Below are positions 1 to 9,876 of a stretch of 64,000 nucleotides of DNA, piece by piece. The stretch's first letter is position 1; the number at the start of each line of letters is the position of its first letter. Origin of the DNA: Isoetes taiwanensis (lineage: Eukaryota; Streptophyta; Lycopodiopsida; Isoetales; Isoetaceae); assembly GCA_021234155.1 (NCBI GenBank), contig JAJEKV010000025.1:9797017-9861016 (forward strand), in the 5' to 3' direction. A program made the translations under genes and the position numbers. The notes under the pieces are model-generated. The model was not told the origin of the DNA. It worked only from the letters and a program-made list of their open reading frames with translations, and made no database searches.

Positions 1-1262
1 AAAAAAATACAAGCTAGTTGCCACCCGCTGACCATGGCGTCCATATCAGATCACTCAGTTTTTGGAAAAATAATTCTCGAATCCGATGCTTGATTCAATC
101 ATAATTATATTTGATATTGACCTCCTTTCTGCTAAAACCCATGTTTGCTCCACTTAATGACATGATCTTCCTTCATTGAGCTACATCTTGGTGAGATTTC
201 TAAAAGAACCTTGTCTAAATCTCTATTGTTTTGAACAAGTTGCACCCAATCTGTCCTTTTTATGTGTAGACTTTACATCTCAAAGTCCATAATAATTGAT
301 TTCATAACAAGAATTTTAGATGGATTTCCAATAACAGGTTCAACAAAATGATAAAAAAATAAAAGCACATCATCTTGTGAGAAATGAGCAGCAAGAGCCA
401 ATCTTTGATCTGGGTTCAGAATGCAATTCAGCAACTTGTCAACGAACTACTTTGCTTGTTTTTTGACATAATCCTATCCAGTTCGGTGTACTTGCATCTT
501 GAACTAGCAGATCCACCTAAGTACTCGTCCTTGATGTGAAAGCAATTCATAAAGGAAGGATGGAAGGATCGACATTGTATGCGGTTGCTTTTAAGATTGA
601 ATTGTTCAATTGTTGAAAGAAATGGACGGCTCCATTCAAAATGAGTTTGATGGTGGCCAAAAATTCCAAGTAGCTCTAATAGAGGATGATATTTCAAGCA
701 GTGTGATGTACCTCAAGAAGGCAAATTGCAGTATCTGGTTGTACACCTTAAAGAGTACCCGAAAATGGCTACATTTGTGCTCTAGTTCTCTATGATCTAC
801 ATATGTCCTTTTATGCTTTCCACATATTGATTAATGCTTTGGTTATTAGATCACCTTATTGTATCAACTTTCCAGCATAGTATCTGTGGGCTATATGTCG
901 TTGCTCAGTTTAGCCTTATGGCTATTTGTTCTATTTTATGATGGGGTCTTGTTCTATTGTTTAATTTGGGCTTACTTTCATGCTCATTGTATCGTTCTAG
1001 CCTAAAGGTCTCCGTGGACGTTAAATTTTTTTTATCTTATCTTATTTTATCTCTATATGTAAGAAAGATTAGTGTACACTTGTCAATGTTGAAAGGCTAG
1101 AAGTGCAAGACGTTTTACGTGGTCTTAAAATAGCTATAATGATTGGTTGTAGTATCTATGTTTTGCTCATTCTACAGGAAAAGGTTAGAACCTTTGAACG
1201 TGTCAAAGTGGAGGCAGAATATTTTAGTCATGCATGCTTACCCATTTAAGGGGTTATATTTA
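1..1262. other. AT-rich intergenic sequence, no gene recognised
   Basis: Open frames are short and none resembles a known family. A 61-residue frame at 610-795 (+) is uninterrupted but has no recognisable domain and could be chance. The stretch ends exactly at the Helitron-like element that begins at 1263. Confidence 0.5.
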
Positions 1263-1390
1263 TCGCATCGATCCGAGCCTTCGGATCGCCATTCTGGGAA
1301 GGGGCGAGCCATTATATAAGGCCACTCTCCATTCGGGACCGGTTATTGGCGTCTTCTCACAGCAGCACTTCTTCCATGCTTGTTGCTTCC
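1262..1390 (+). repeat. Terminal direct repeat A1 (129 bp)
   Basis: This matches 4255-4383 with about five mismatches in 129 bp, all transitions. It contains the terminal hairpin, the subterminal inverted repeat ATTCTGGGAAGGGGCGAGCC, a TATA box and the start of an open frame. Similarity stops just after the first codons. Confidence 0.9.
1313..1320 (+). promoter_or_regulatory. TATA box of the candidate two-exon gene
   Basis: TATATAAG lies 56 bp upstream of an ATG (1376) in a GC-richer context. That spacing suits a plant promoter with a short leader. An identical box with the same downstream sequence is at 4306-4313 in the second repeat. Confidence 0.55.
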
Positions 1391-4200
1391 ATGGCTCTTC
1401 GATCAACGATTTTCTTCTCCAGCTTCTCTGCCGATTTCCTTCTCCAACTCGTTGCCACCGGCACCTTCATGGCGGGTTTGCTCATCCTTCTATGGAAGGT
1501 ACGCTTCCTTCTTTTCGGAATTTTATGTCCAGGGTCTATCGCCCTTATTCTGGAAGTGCTCTTGTTCTCTTGTGCTCTTGGTTTACTTTGTGCACTAGTA
1601 TGCATATTCGATTATAGGTTCGGTGTCATGATAGTTTCTGGTTCTGGTTGCTAGTTTCGCATCTAGTTATGATTTGACGGTTTAGTATTCTTGATCTATT
1701 CGTTTAATTTCTGTGGAAGTTAGTCTGATCGGTTTTCTGTGGCGTGATCTTTGTGGACTTCTTATGGCAAGGTTTATGTGTTCCTGATGGCAGGACCTGT
1801 GTCGGGCTTAATTTTTCAGTTTTTTCACAATTGTAGTGTGGGCTGCCCAATGCTTGCTCTGTTGCCTCCTTCCTGACAGGGTTCTTGATCTAGCAACCTA
1901 TTGCGCCATCCGCAATCCTTCTCTCCAATCCGAGCTCTTCGGTTGTCTTGCTGTGCCTCTGCCTTGGCATCCATGGCTTCTTCTCCTTCGCCCTTTCGAT
2001 CTGTTCTTTGAAATGACGGTCTCTCTTCTTTTCTGATCCGCTGCCAGATCGCCAGGCCTCTGCGTTGGCTTGCTGTCTTCTCTTTTGCCCTGAGCCACTT
2101 CTAAGTTACCCACCTTCCCTTCGATTGGCTCCCCATTTGCAGAGCTGAAGTTTTCGACTCCTACTAAGAGGGAGCAGCGCTGCCGTTCGGATCCACCATC
2201 CATCCGCAGGGTATCAAAGTTGTATTCTGCTCTTCCCCTGCTACGTTCTTGGTTCTTAGTCTCCACCGTTCTTCTGCTGTAATTTCGGCTTCTCCCTCTT
2301 TGCATGCCTTCTTCTGCAGTCCGCCTGGCCTTCCTTCACTATGCTTGCATGCTTTTTGTGGCAATCCGTTCTCTCCTTCTGTTCCCCGCTTTTTTGCTTT
2401 ATAATCACATGCTTGCTTTGTCTTTTTAATGTTTATTACTCATATGCCATACAATAGTTTGGTTTTTTGTGGTTGTTGCCTATGTGGTGGTTTCCCTTCT
2501 TTTTTCTCAATAAGATGGCTTGATTTTTGTTCCTACCTATATGCTGTTGTTATCGTATGGGGTACCTATAGGTGTGTTGTGACATGTTATTCTCCCACGG
2601 TTTTTTGGAACTCACTCATATTTTTCTTTCCCTTTTATTATTTTTCGCATTCTTGCATCATCATTGACAACTTGGGGTACTATCTATGTTGGCACTATCT
2701 CATGCCTAATATGCAATCACATGGCTTGATTTTTGCTTTTCATGTTTATGCATCCTATGAAATCGTGTAGTTGATTTTGTTTCATACATTCTATGACCTA
2801 ACATAGCGTGTTTTTTGTACTATGAAATCGGATAGCTTGATTTGTTTCATACATCCTCTGTAAAATCGCGTGATTTTTTGTATGGTCGTTATCTATGTTG
2901 TTTTTTCCTTTCTCTTTCTTGTCCACACAGAGTGTTTGATTTTCCTATAGGCTCTTTCCTATATGATGTTCTTTATCGTTTTATGGGGTACCTATAGGTC
3001 GTGTTGTCATATGTTATTATCTCACGGCTTTTTGGATCTCGAGCGTGTCTCTTTCCCTTTAGTACTTTTGCAATTTTGCATCATTGTTGACAACTTGGGG
3101 TTTCTCATTTTAGGTGCCCATCTTGCCTCGTCATTCTTCTGGATTGGCTTCCCTCATTCATGTTTTTCTTGGCATTTTCCTTAATGTTGTTAGTTTCTCC
3201 CACTTATATTGTTGTTTTTTCATGTCATCTGGCAGTTCCTTTGCATTTTCGTATTGTTGTAGTCCTCGTTTGGGCGCCTCTCTATACATTCTTGGGCTCG
3301 TCATCAGGGGGGCTTGACTTACTTTGTCGGGGCGACCTCTTTTTCCATTTCGTGGCTAGCACACCCTTTTTGCCATTGTTTGTTCTCTAATGTACTTCAT
3401 TTTTTCAGGTCATTGAGCTGATACCTTCCATCGCAAACACCTCCAACTCTCCTACCTCGAGTTCGCTTTCTCCCCCACGGCTCGCTCGCGCCGCCGGTTC
3501 TCGTCGTCAATGCGAAGCTTCCCTTTCACCGGAGCCCGACTCTGTGGACCCCACTTCACTTTCTCCCACCACCTCCCCCGCTTCCGCATCGTCTATTTTT
3601 TCTTTTTGGTCCCCCTCAGCCTTTGCTGCTCCTTACTCTTCTCTCGCGGGTGCCGCCGCCCCTTCTTTTTCCACTCAGGTGGCTCCCTTTTTCTCTTCTT
3701 TACCGCACACGTCTCCCGCCTCTGCCATGCCCATTCCTTCTGCTCCAGGGTCGCCTGATTATACTCAATTATTGCACGAGCTTCAACAGCAACGGGCCAC
3801 ACTACAAGCACTTCAGACATCGATGATCCAACAGTTGTCGGTTCAGACCCAACTTGAGCACCTTCATCGGGATCTTCGAGAACGAGCCGCTCGACTTGCC
3901 CCTTCTTTTGAGCACGGCTCCATGCGGCATTATTACGAGTTTGCTTCTGTTATAGACACCCGGTTTCGGTGGATTCATGGACGTCTCGCTATGTTGGGCG
4001 TCGCCATTCCGGACAATGTGCTGCAGATGGTGGAAGAAGGTAAGCGTTTGGCGGACCAAGAGATGAAATTTGTCCTTATTGCTGACCAACACGGATACGG
4101 CGTCGCTTTGCAATTTAGCGAGTCCCCTAGTTTGAATTTTTCTTCAGATGAATCCAAACGCCTGCAACAAGCCAAGGAATTCGCCTGGGCTTATAGCTAA
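1376..4200 (+). CDS. Candidate two-exon gene carried in the Helitron-like unit; function unknown
   Basis: Exon 1 is 1376-1498 and ends AAG before GTACGC. Exon 2 is 3409-4200, after a pyrimidine-rich TTTTTTCAG acceptor. The 1910-nt intron joins the frames in phase 0 and would give about 304 residues. The first 41 residues are hydrophobic (likely a signal anchor). They are followed by a long Ser/Pro/Ala-rich segment, a Gln/Leu-rich probable coiled coil (genomic 3760-3900) and a more globular C-terminal part ending at TAA 4198-4200. I do not recognise the family. The gene runs opposite to the element, and its promoter is inside the terminal repeat. It could be a captured host gene fragment, an element-specific gene, or a false join; the 792-nt open exon and good splice sites favour a real transcript. 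The ATG at 1376 is the first after the TATA box. Confidence 0.45.
2430..3110 (+). repeat. Diverged direct duplication inside the candidate intron
   Basis: The segment around 2558-2680 recurs at 2984-3100. The shared order is GGGGTACCTATAGGT, a CACGG-TTTTTTGG block and GACAACTTGGGG, with a period of about 426 bp and many differences. It is an old internal duplication with no coding content. Confidence 0.6.
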
Positions 4201-4220
4201 GGAAGTTCTCTGGTAGTCGG

Positions 4221-4256
4221 CCGGTTTTGTGTCTCTTGCGAGTCCTTTCCCAGAAT
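4221..4256 (+). repeat. Terminal direct repeat B1 (36 bp)
   Basis: This is identical over 36 bp to 5039-5074. It is the 5' end (minus sense) of the larger unit of the tandem pair. Confidence 0.9.
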
Positions 4257-4652
4257 CGCATCGATCCGAGCCTTCGGATCGCCATTCTGGGAAGGGACGA
4301 GCCATTATATAAGGCCACTCCCCATTCGGGACCGGTTATCGGCGTCTTCTCACAGCAACACTTCTTCCATGCTCGTTGCTTCCCTCCCTTCCCGCCCTGC
4401 TCGGTGGGGGCGCGCCTCTCTTTGTCATCTATATTTTGGTTCATGCACTCTTTGTTGTTGTTCATTTTGGGCGTTGCTATAATAATGATTTTCTTTTTCA
4501 TCGGCATTATGCCGCATTATTCTCCACCTGCGGGTGATGCTGTTTATTTCCACCTCGAGGGTGACGCATATTTATTTTACATGATTGTTCTCCACCCGTT
4601 GGGTGATGCTTTTCTCCACCCTATGGGTGATGCTATCTCCACCTGTGGGTGA
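4227..4652 (+). other. Open frame starting in repeat A2, probably promoter-driven but non-conserved
   Basis: The second TATA box (4306-4313) is followed 56 bp later by ATG at 4369, which repeats the first codons of the candidate gene. The sequence then diverges and runs into the CCACC/GGGTGA minisatellite. It has no recognisable domain. A second transcript start is plausible, but a functional protein is not supported. Confidence 0.3.
4255..4383 (+). repeat. Terminal direct repeat A2 (129 bp)
   Basis: This is the second copy of the A repeat and directly abuts the B1 repeat at 4221-4256. At this junction the B-end inverted repeat and the A-end inverted repeat face each other around the 20-nt palindrome. 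Together they form one long potential hairpin, about 4243-4296. Confidence 0.9.
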
Positions 4653-4755
4653 TGCTATTTATTTTTCCACCTCGAGGGTGACGCATATTTCTTTTCACAT
4701 TATTGTTCTCCACCTGTTGGGTGACACTTTTTTCCACCCTATGGGTGATGCTATG
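4521..4755 (+). repeat. Minisatellite of CCACC-N4-GGGTGA units
   Basis: At least eight units of the form CCACC, four variable bases, GGGTGAYGC are present. They are arranged as a higher-order repeat of about 117 bp present twice (about 4521-4634 and 4635-4753). Each unit is a small imperfect palindrome. Confidence 0.85.
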
Positions 4756-4897
4756 TTTTTATCTAACCATTCACGGGTGTTTTTAGGGTTCTTTGTGTTG
4801 CTTGCAGGTTTTACGCCGTCTTTAGGGGCCCTGCTTTTTTTGGCTTCGCCATCAACCTATCTCCTTCGGTTCTCCAGGCGACACATTCAAGGTTGTT

Positions 4898-4975
4898 GGC
4901 GACCATTTCTCATTAGGGTTTTCCTCGAAAACCCGAAAGGGCGGGGTTTTTTTATCCCGATGAGAAATTGTCGCC
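4898..4975 (-). other. 78-nt structured hairpin conserved between two Helitron-like copies
   Basis: The arms GGCGACCATTTCTCAT and ATGAGAAATTGTCGCC pair with one mismatch. They enclose a GC-rich internal segment containing ACCCGAAAGGGCGGGG. A counterpart with a different but still paired stem and nearly the same interior lies at 8252-8330 on the opposite strand. This suggests a selected DNA or RNA structure. Confidence 0.65.
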
Positions 4976-5038
4976 ATTACCCTTCTATATTGCCTGTGCA
5001 CATTTTTTTCCGGGGTAGCCCGATATTGTTCCTATGGT

Positions 5039-5074
5039 CCGGTTTTGTGTCTCTTGCGAGTCCTTTCCCAGAAT
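5039..5074 (+). repeat. Terminal direct repeat B2 (36 bp)
   Basis: This is identical over 36 bp to 4221-4256. It is the 5' end (minus sense) of the whole tandem element. Identity stops at the flanking base on one side and at 5039 on the other. Confidence 0.9.
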
Positions 5075-6537
5075 ATATTACAAGAAATTTATCACCCCGC
5101 AAATATTTCTTTTGTTCCCGGGGGGGGAGGGGAGAGGAGGGGTATTAGGTGTGGATGATATTCAGTGCGAGAGAAGAAATGGTGCAAAATGTAGCCACTG
5201 CAAAAGGAATTTTGAGAAACCCATTGTTCAAGGAGGTAGTCTCGTTCTCTATAGTGCATGATTAACTTGTGCCATGTTCCATCTTAGGCTAGGATGTGGT
5301 GCATAAAGAATTAGAGGAGACTAAGTAGTCACATGTCAAGGAAACTCAATTGCATGCTTTTAATGGTATATTTTGTAAGCAGAGCAATGCTTCTCCGACG
5401 CCTACTAGGAGTATTTTCCATATGCTTAGTTGTATTCTATCTTATGTAAGGTGCAATGATCTTTATGTTGCAAGCATTTCTTGTTTTAATCCTTAGTATC
5501 AACATACCCTTTCCATGCCCTAAAAACTAATGTTATTTTGCGGCCTGCACTTTGTGTCTAACAATTGAAGGAAATTAATTCTCCACAACTTAAAATGCTT
5601 CTTCTGTAACACCCAATCATATCAGTCCACGTGTGACCCATATATACACGAAAAAACATACCCATATACACACAGGTCAGGGGCTGGCAGAATGCCTTCT
5701 CCCTCTTTCCATTCCACATTGGAAAGAATCTCTTCTTCAGAAGGATTAAACTCTTAATACCAAGTATATTATCATGATCTATGTTCCAGGAAGAGTAATC
5801 TCCCTAGCATTCGCATAATTTTAAGAGATTTGACTAAAATTTTCTAAAAATTTAATATCCCTATCGTTCGCATAATTTTAAGAGCTTTGACTAAAATTCC
5901 CTACACGTTTGTCTACAATCAGGATGGAAGAATTTGAAAATTGCCTTTATTTCTGATATTGTAACTCATGCCCATGGTCTACAACAAAGGTTCAGATCTA
6001 TGTCCATTTATGCAAATAAGGTTTTCTTTGTATATGCCATATAAATCTTCTTAGCTTTTTGAAAATAATTTCTTTGCAGTGGTTAACTGTTGGCTAAGAA
6101 ACATAGCTGCATTGAATATGCAGTCAGGCCAGCCATGCCAAACTTGAAGGATTTAGACAAAAACAATACAGTATTCTCAATGACTGGAAATAGTTCTATT
6201 TGTAGTAGTAAATATGAATGTGTGGTTTAAGTCATTCTATTCTCCAACGAGCAACCCCTTAATGGGCCAACGTCTTGTCGTTGTATACAAATGGAAACCT
6301 AAGGAATATATGCATCCTGTTCCTATATATATTAATCGGCCTAGCCTTTTTTAAGGTATTTTACGGAGACATGAATCTATGTCCCATATTTCATAAGGTA
6401 TATGCAGGCCATTAATCTGCTATCATCTTTCTAATTTTTTCATCTGTATTTGTTGATTTGTATGTTCTTCTGTTTTTCTTCCTTCTCTTCTCTTTTATAT
6501 GATGATGATTCCTTATTTGAATATCTACAAACTACCT
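5075..6537. other. Intergenic sequence with no firm gene
   Basis: A frame at about 5145-5261 (+) carries a CERRNGAKCSHC cysteine cluster that could be an old zinc-binding exon, but it is too short to assign. A short duplication (CTATCGTTCGCATAATTTTA and relatives) lies near 5810-5890. The rest is AT-rich. Confidence 0.45.
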
Positions 6538-6924
6538 ATGGCGGAGGAACATGTGAAGCAAGTGGCTCAGGTTCATGCTGAGAGCCCTTTGGAGAAAGAT
6601 TTTTGGGACAGTGTAGCAACTCTTTAGGAAAAGGTTGCTAGGACTGTGTTCCTGCAAGAGCTTTCTCCAAATGTTGGAGCTCCTGTGATTGCCTCAGCAC
6701 TAGGCTAATTTGGTGTAGTTGAGATTGTGAAGAATTCAATAGATCCAAAACGGTCTATGGGTCATGCTTTGGTGGAGATGGAAAATGTCCAGACATCACA
6801 GAATGTCATCGCCACAATCAGCGAGTACCTTTTTATGGTTGGAAGTATACCAAGGCCTGTTACAACACGAAAGGCCACTGCGTTCTTGTTTTCTGATTCA
6901 CCCAGAGTACATTTTATGTGACAT
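6538..6924 (+). pseudogene. Pseudogene or exon of an EDM3/AIPP1-like RRM protein
   Basis: One frame reads through a leader with acidic and Trp residues, then FLQELSPNVGAPVIASALG, GHALVEMENVQ and FMVGSIPRP. This resembles the RRM region of the plant EDM3/AIPP1 family, RNA-binding partners of ASI1/EDM2 in heterochromatic-intron polyadenylation, as I recall that family. Two in-frame stops interrupt it: TAG after ATL and TAA after SALG. Both sit where the family would have Gln, consistent with C-to-T changes of CAG and CAA. It ends at TGA 6919-6921. No flanking exons were recognised, so a retrocopy fragment and a decayed exon are both possible. Confidence 0.5.
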
Positions 6925-7737
6925 ACATAGGTCCGATGGATGCAATCCCTTTTCTCAAAATTGTTTGGACTAGATCTGCCCATATTGTTTTACTATTTGC
7001 ATCCACTTAGCCAGCCTACGCACCAAGTTATGCTTTATTTCCTTTCCACTAGCATCTCTACCATGGATGTATTATAGCGGAGAAGTATTTGCAATTTATT
7101 AAAATGTTGCATGCGTATTTATTTGTCAAATGCACCACATTAGAACCTTATGCTGACATTTTAATGATTGGATATCTCATAACTAAATGGTAAATCCCTT
7201 GGCTGCTTATTTGCATTTCTGTTAGCTCAAGCTATAGGGCTTTGTATAGCGTTGTCATTAGTTGTATTTGTTTGGTTGTTATAGGAGAAGCAGGTGACGA
7301 AATGACGCAATTATTAATGGTGGCTGGTAGTCTCAAGGTACTCCCATTAATGCACGTGTCTTGCATTTGAAATCCCTCTATCTCACATTCTTACAAGGGA
7401 ATATGTTATAATTATGCTCCCATGTAACATATTTAGTGCAATTTGATAAATGTCTATCTACTTTTTGATCATACACAAGCAATTTTTAATTATTCCATTT
7501 TTCGTGTTCTAACATGTTTACAATGATGCATATGGTGGGCCTGTACAAATCAAGAGCACTAGATTCTCTTTCCCACAACCATAATTTGTCATATTTTCAG
7601 TTACCTTCATCCATATCTCATGGCAGAAAGATCCTAGTCTTATTTATTAATTTATCTGAGGTGTTCGTAGTTCATAGCTAAAGTTCTCTACTTGTCGAAT
7701 TTATTTTTGTAGACATGCTTCCCTAATATTTGGTGCT
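6925..7737. other. AT-rich intergenic sequence
   Basis: No frame, repeat or RNA signature was recognised between the RRM pseudogene and the SINE-like array. Confidence 0.5.
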
Positions 7738-8251
7738 ACAAACAAGGTGCACCCTATACTACCACGATCCCCTGTTATTTGCTACATATTCTAAACGAGG
7801 TGCACTCTGTACTGCCATAGTCGTCGAATCCGTCGATCCTACAGCCCAGATGGTATGTTGGAGCCTCCTGGCACCTCTCGTTTCGCTTATTCTCAAATTA
7901 GGGCTCGCATGAAAATAGATAAAAGCTTCCGACAAGAACTTCCTTATCAAAACGGGATTGAGATCGAAGGTCAAAGGATGATGGCCAAAAAAGGGACAAG
8001 ATCGGGGAAGAACATGCCACAACATGGAAATATATACTAAAACGGTCAAACCAAGCAGGGAGAAGCCCCTCCCCTGCATGGTGTCAAAGCTAGCTAGGCT
8101 TTTCATTTATCTCAGCAGAATTCTACAATGGTCGAGAGTGAGTAGCTGCATATTTGCAAGCTACCCACAAAAAATGAAAAAACACAGGGAATATCCAGTT
8201 ATATCAGCTGGACCCCAAAACAAGTTCTACAGATGCCGATTAAGTGTAATT

Positions 8252-8330
8252 GCCGAGAGCTTAGCACCGGGATTAAAAAACCCCGCCCTTTCAGGTTTTT
8301 GAGGAAAAACCGTAATGATAAGCCCTCGGC
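8252..8330 (+). other. 79-nt structured hairpin, counterpart of 4898-4975
   Basis: GCCGAGAGCTTAGCA pairs with TGATAAGCCCTCGGC. The interior, in complement, matches the hairpin at 4898-4975 (CTGAAAGGGCGGGGTTTTTT region), while the stems differ in sequence yet still pair. Confidence 0.65.
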
Positions 8331-8660
8331 AAGGGGTTTGGACACAATATAAGGCTGCAAAAAAATGCTCCCACAAAGAAATCCACGAACCTGAAAAAGA
8401 CGGGGTTGCGCATCCCACTGTACATGCACATCAATAAACTAGAACATAAAGATACAAAAACAATAACCTCGAAAAGTGAGGGGCTGATCACGCGTGCCAC
8501 GTGACAAAAAAAAAAACATGTACAATAATATACAAAATTAAAAGAGGGTGGATGGGAGTCAAGGGAACTGCTGAGAGAGGAGAAAATGCCGATGAGAAGT
8601 CGATGAAGAATCTGCAAGAAATAGCGATTTCCAAACGAACAAGGGCCCCAGAAAATGCAT

Positions 8661-8685
8661 GGAATGCATGCATGCATGCATGGGA
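8661..8685. repeat. GCAT short tandem repeat
   Basis: A run of GCAT/ATGC tetramers near the 3' end of the Helitron-like element; simple self-complementary sequence. Confidence 0.7.
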
Positions 8686-9876
8686 GAGATGCATGCTCGC
8701 CCTATTTGAGAATACCGATCCGATGGCTCGGATCGATGGCATAGTCATTTATGATTGGGGGCAACTATGATTTTAAAGTATGAAATACGAGTTTGCCTAA
8801 GGTTTTGAAGGAATATCGAGCTTCTATACAACTTTGCCTAAGGTTTTAGAATATAAAATATGGGAACTCGAACTTCTATCAAAATAACTCAATATCCTAA
8901 TAAGACTACTTTGACCAACATAACCAATAAGCTAACATAATTATATTTTTTCAAATCTACGTTGTTTTTTATAACAACCCACTCAATTGTTTTTGGAATA
9001 TAACAACCCACTCAATTGTTTTTGGAATATGGTCTATGCTTTCAGAAATTGTCATTTTTACATCCATATCAAATCCCCCTGTTATTGTGCTATATATTCT
9101 AATTGAGGTGCACCCTAAACTGCCACAATCGTCGGATCCGTCAATCCTACGACCCAGATCATATGTTGGAGCCTTCTGGCACCTTTCGCTTCGCTTATAG
9201 TCATTTATGATTAGGGGCACCTATGATTTTTATGAAATACGTGTTTGCCTAAGATTTTGATGGAATATCGAGCTTCTATACAACTTCGCCTAAGGTTTTA
9301 GAATATGAAATACGGGGGCTCGAACCTCTAACAAAATAACTTAATATCCTAATAAGACTACATTGACCAACATAACCAATGAGCTAACATCATTATATTT
9401 TTTTAAATCTACATTGTTTTTTATAATAACCCACTCAATTGTTTTTGGAATATGGTCTATGGTTTCAGGAATTGTCATTTTTACATCCATATCAAATCCC
9501 CCTGGAACCCCCTGTTATTGTGCTACATATTCTAAACGAGGTGCACCCTGTACTGCCACAGTCGTCAGATCCGTTGATCCTACGTCCCAAATCATATGTT
9601 GGCACCTCCTGGCACCTCTCGCTTCGCTTATAGTCATTTATGATTAGGGGCACCTATGATTTTAAAGTATGAAATACGAGTTTGCCTTAAGGTTTTGATG
9701 GAATATCGAGCTTCTATACGACTTCGCCTAAGGTTTTAGAATATGAAATACGGGGGCTCGAACCTCTACCAAAATAACTCAATATATCCTAATAAGACTA
9801 CTTTAGCCAACATAACCAATAAGCTAACATGATTATATTTTTTAAATCTACATTGTTTTTTACAATAACCCACTCA

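Larger units (their letters stand above)
1263..5073 (-). mobile_element. Tandem pair of Helitron-like (Helentron-type) non-autonomous elements
   Basis: Two units of one family lie head to tail on the minus strand: 4256-5073 (818 bp) and 1263-4255 (2993 bp). Read on the minus strand, each begins TTCTGGGAAAGGACTCGC (ends at 5073 and 4255). Each finishes with a subterminal inverted repeat of that start, then a 20-nt hairpin (CGATCCGA, GCCT, TCGGATCG at 1269-1288 and 4262-4281), then ATGCGA. The outer flanks are A on the 5' side and T on the 3' side, with no target duplication, and the inner junction is exactly ATGCGA|TTCTGGG. Asymmetric terminal inverted repeats plus a 3' hairpin and AT insertion fit rolling-circle (Helitron/Helentron) transposons. 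No Rep/helicase is encoded, so both units are non-autonomous. A retroelement with split direct repeats is an alternative, but it does not explain the inverted repeats or the third copy at 7890. Confidence 0.7.
7890..8741 (+). mobile_element. Helitron-like non-autonomous element, 852 bp
   Basis: It begins TTCTCAAATTAGGGCTCGC and ends with the inverted counterpart at 8692-8712, the hairpin CGATCCGA-TGGC-TCGGATCG (8716-8735), then ATGGCA. The neighbouring array units preserve the empty site: GCTTATAGTC is uninterrupted at about 9193-9202 and again in the next unit. The element therefore inserted between A and T with no target duplication. The terminal plan matches the 1263-5073 pair, with the inverted-repeat sequence changed at both ends together. 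It holds no convincing gene. Confidence 0.75.

Noticed and set aside
1262-4383. Ordinary LTR retrotransposon with 129-bp LTRs
   Set aside because: There is no TG...CA ends, PBS, polypurine tract or target duplication, and repeat B lies outside the supposed 3' LTR.
4898-4975. Hammerhead ribozyme
   Set aside because: CCGATGAG and GAAA words are present here but the required CUGANGA core is not, and the counterpart at 8252-8330 lacks it altogether.
1262-5074. DIRS/Ngaro-type element with split direct repeats (A1-B1-A2-B2)
   Set aside because: The repeat order fits, but no tyrosine recombinase or RT is present. The inverted subterminal repeats, terminal hairpin and the single 852-bp copy with AT target fit a rolling-circle element better.
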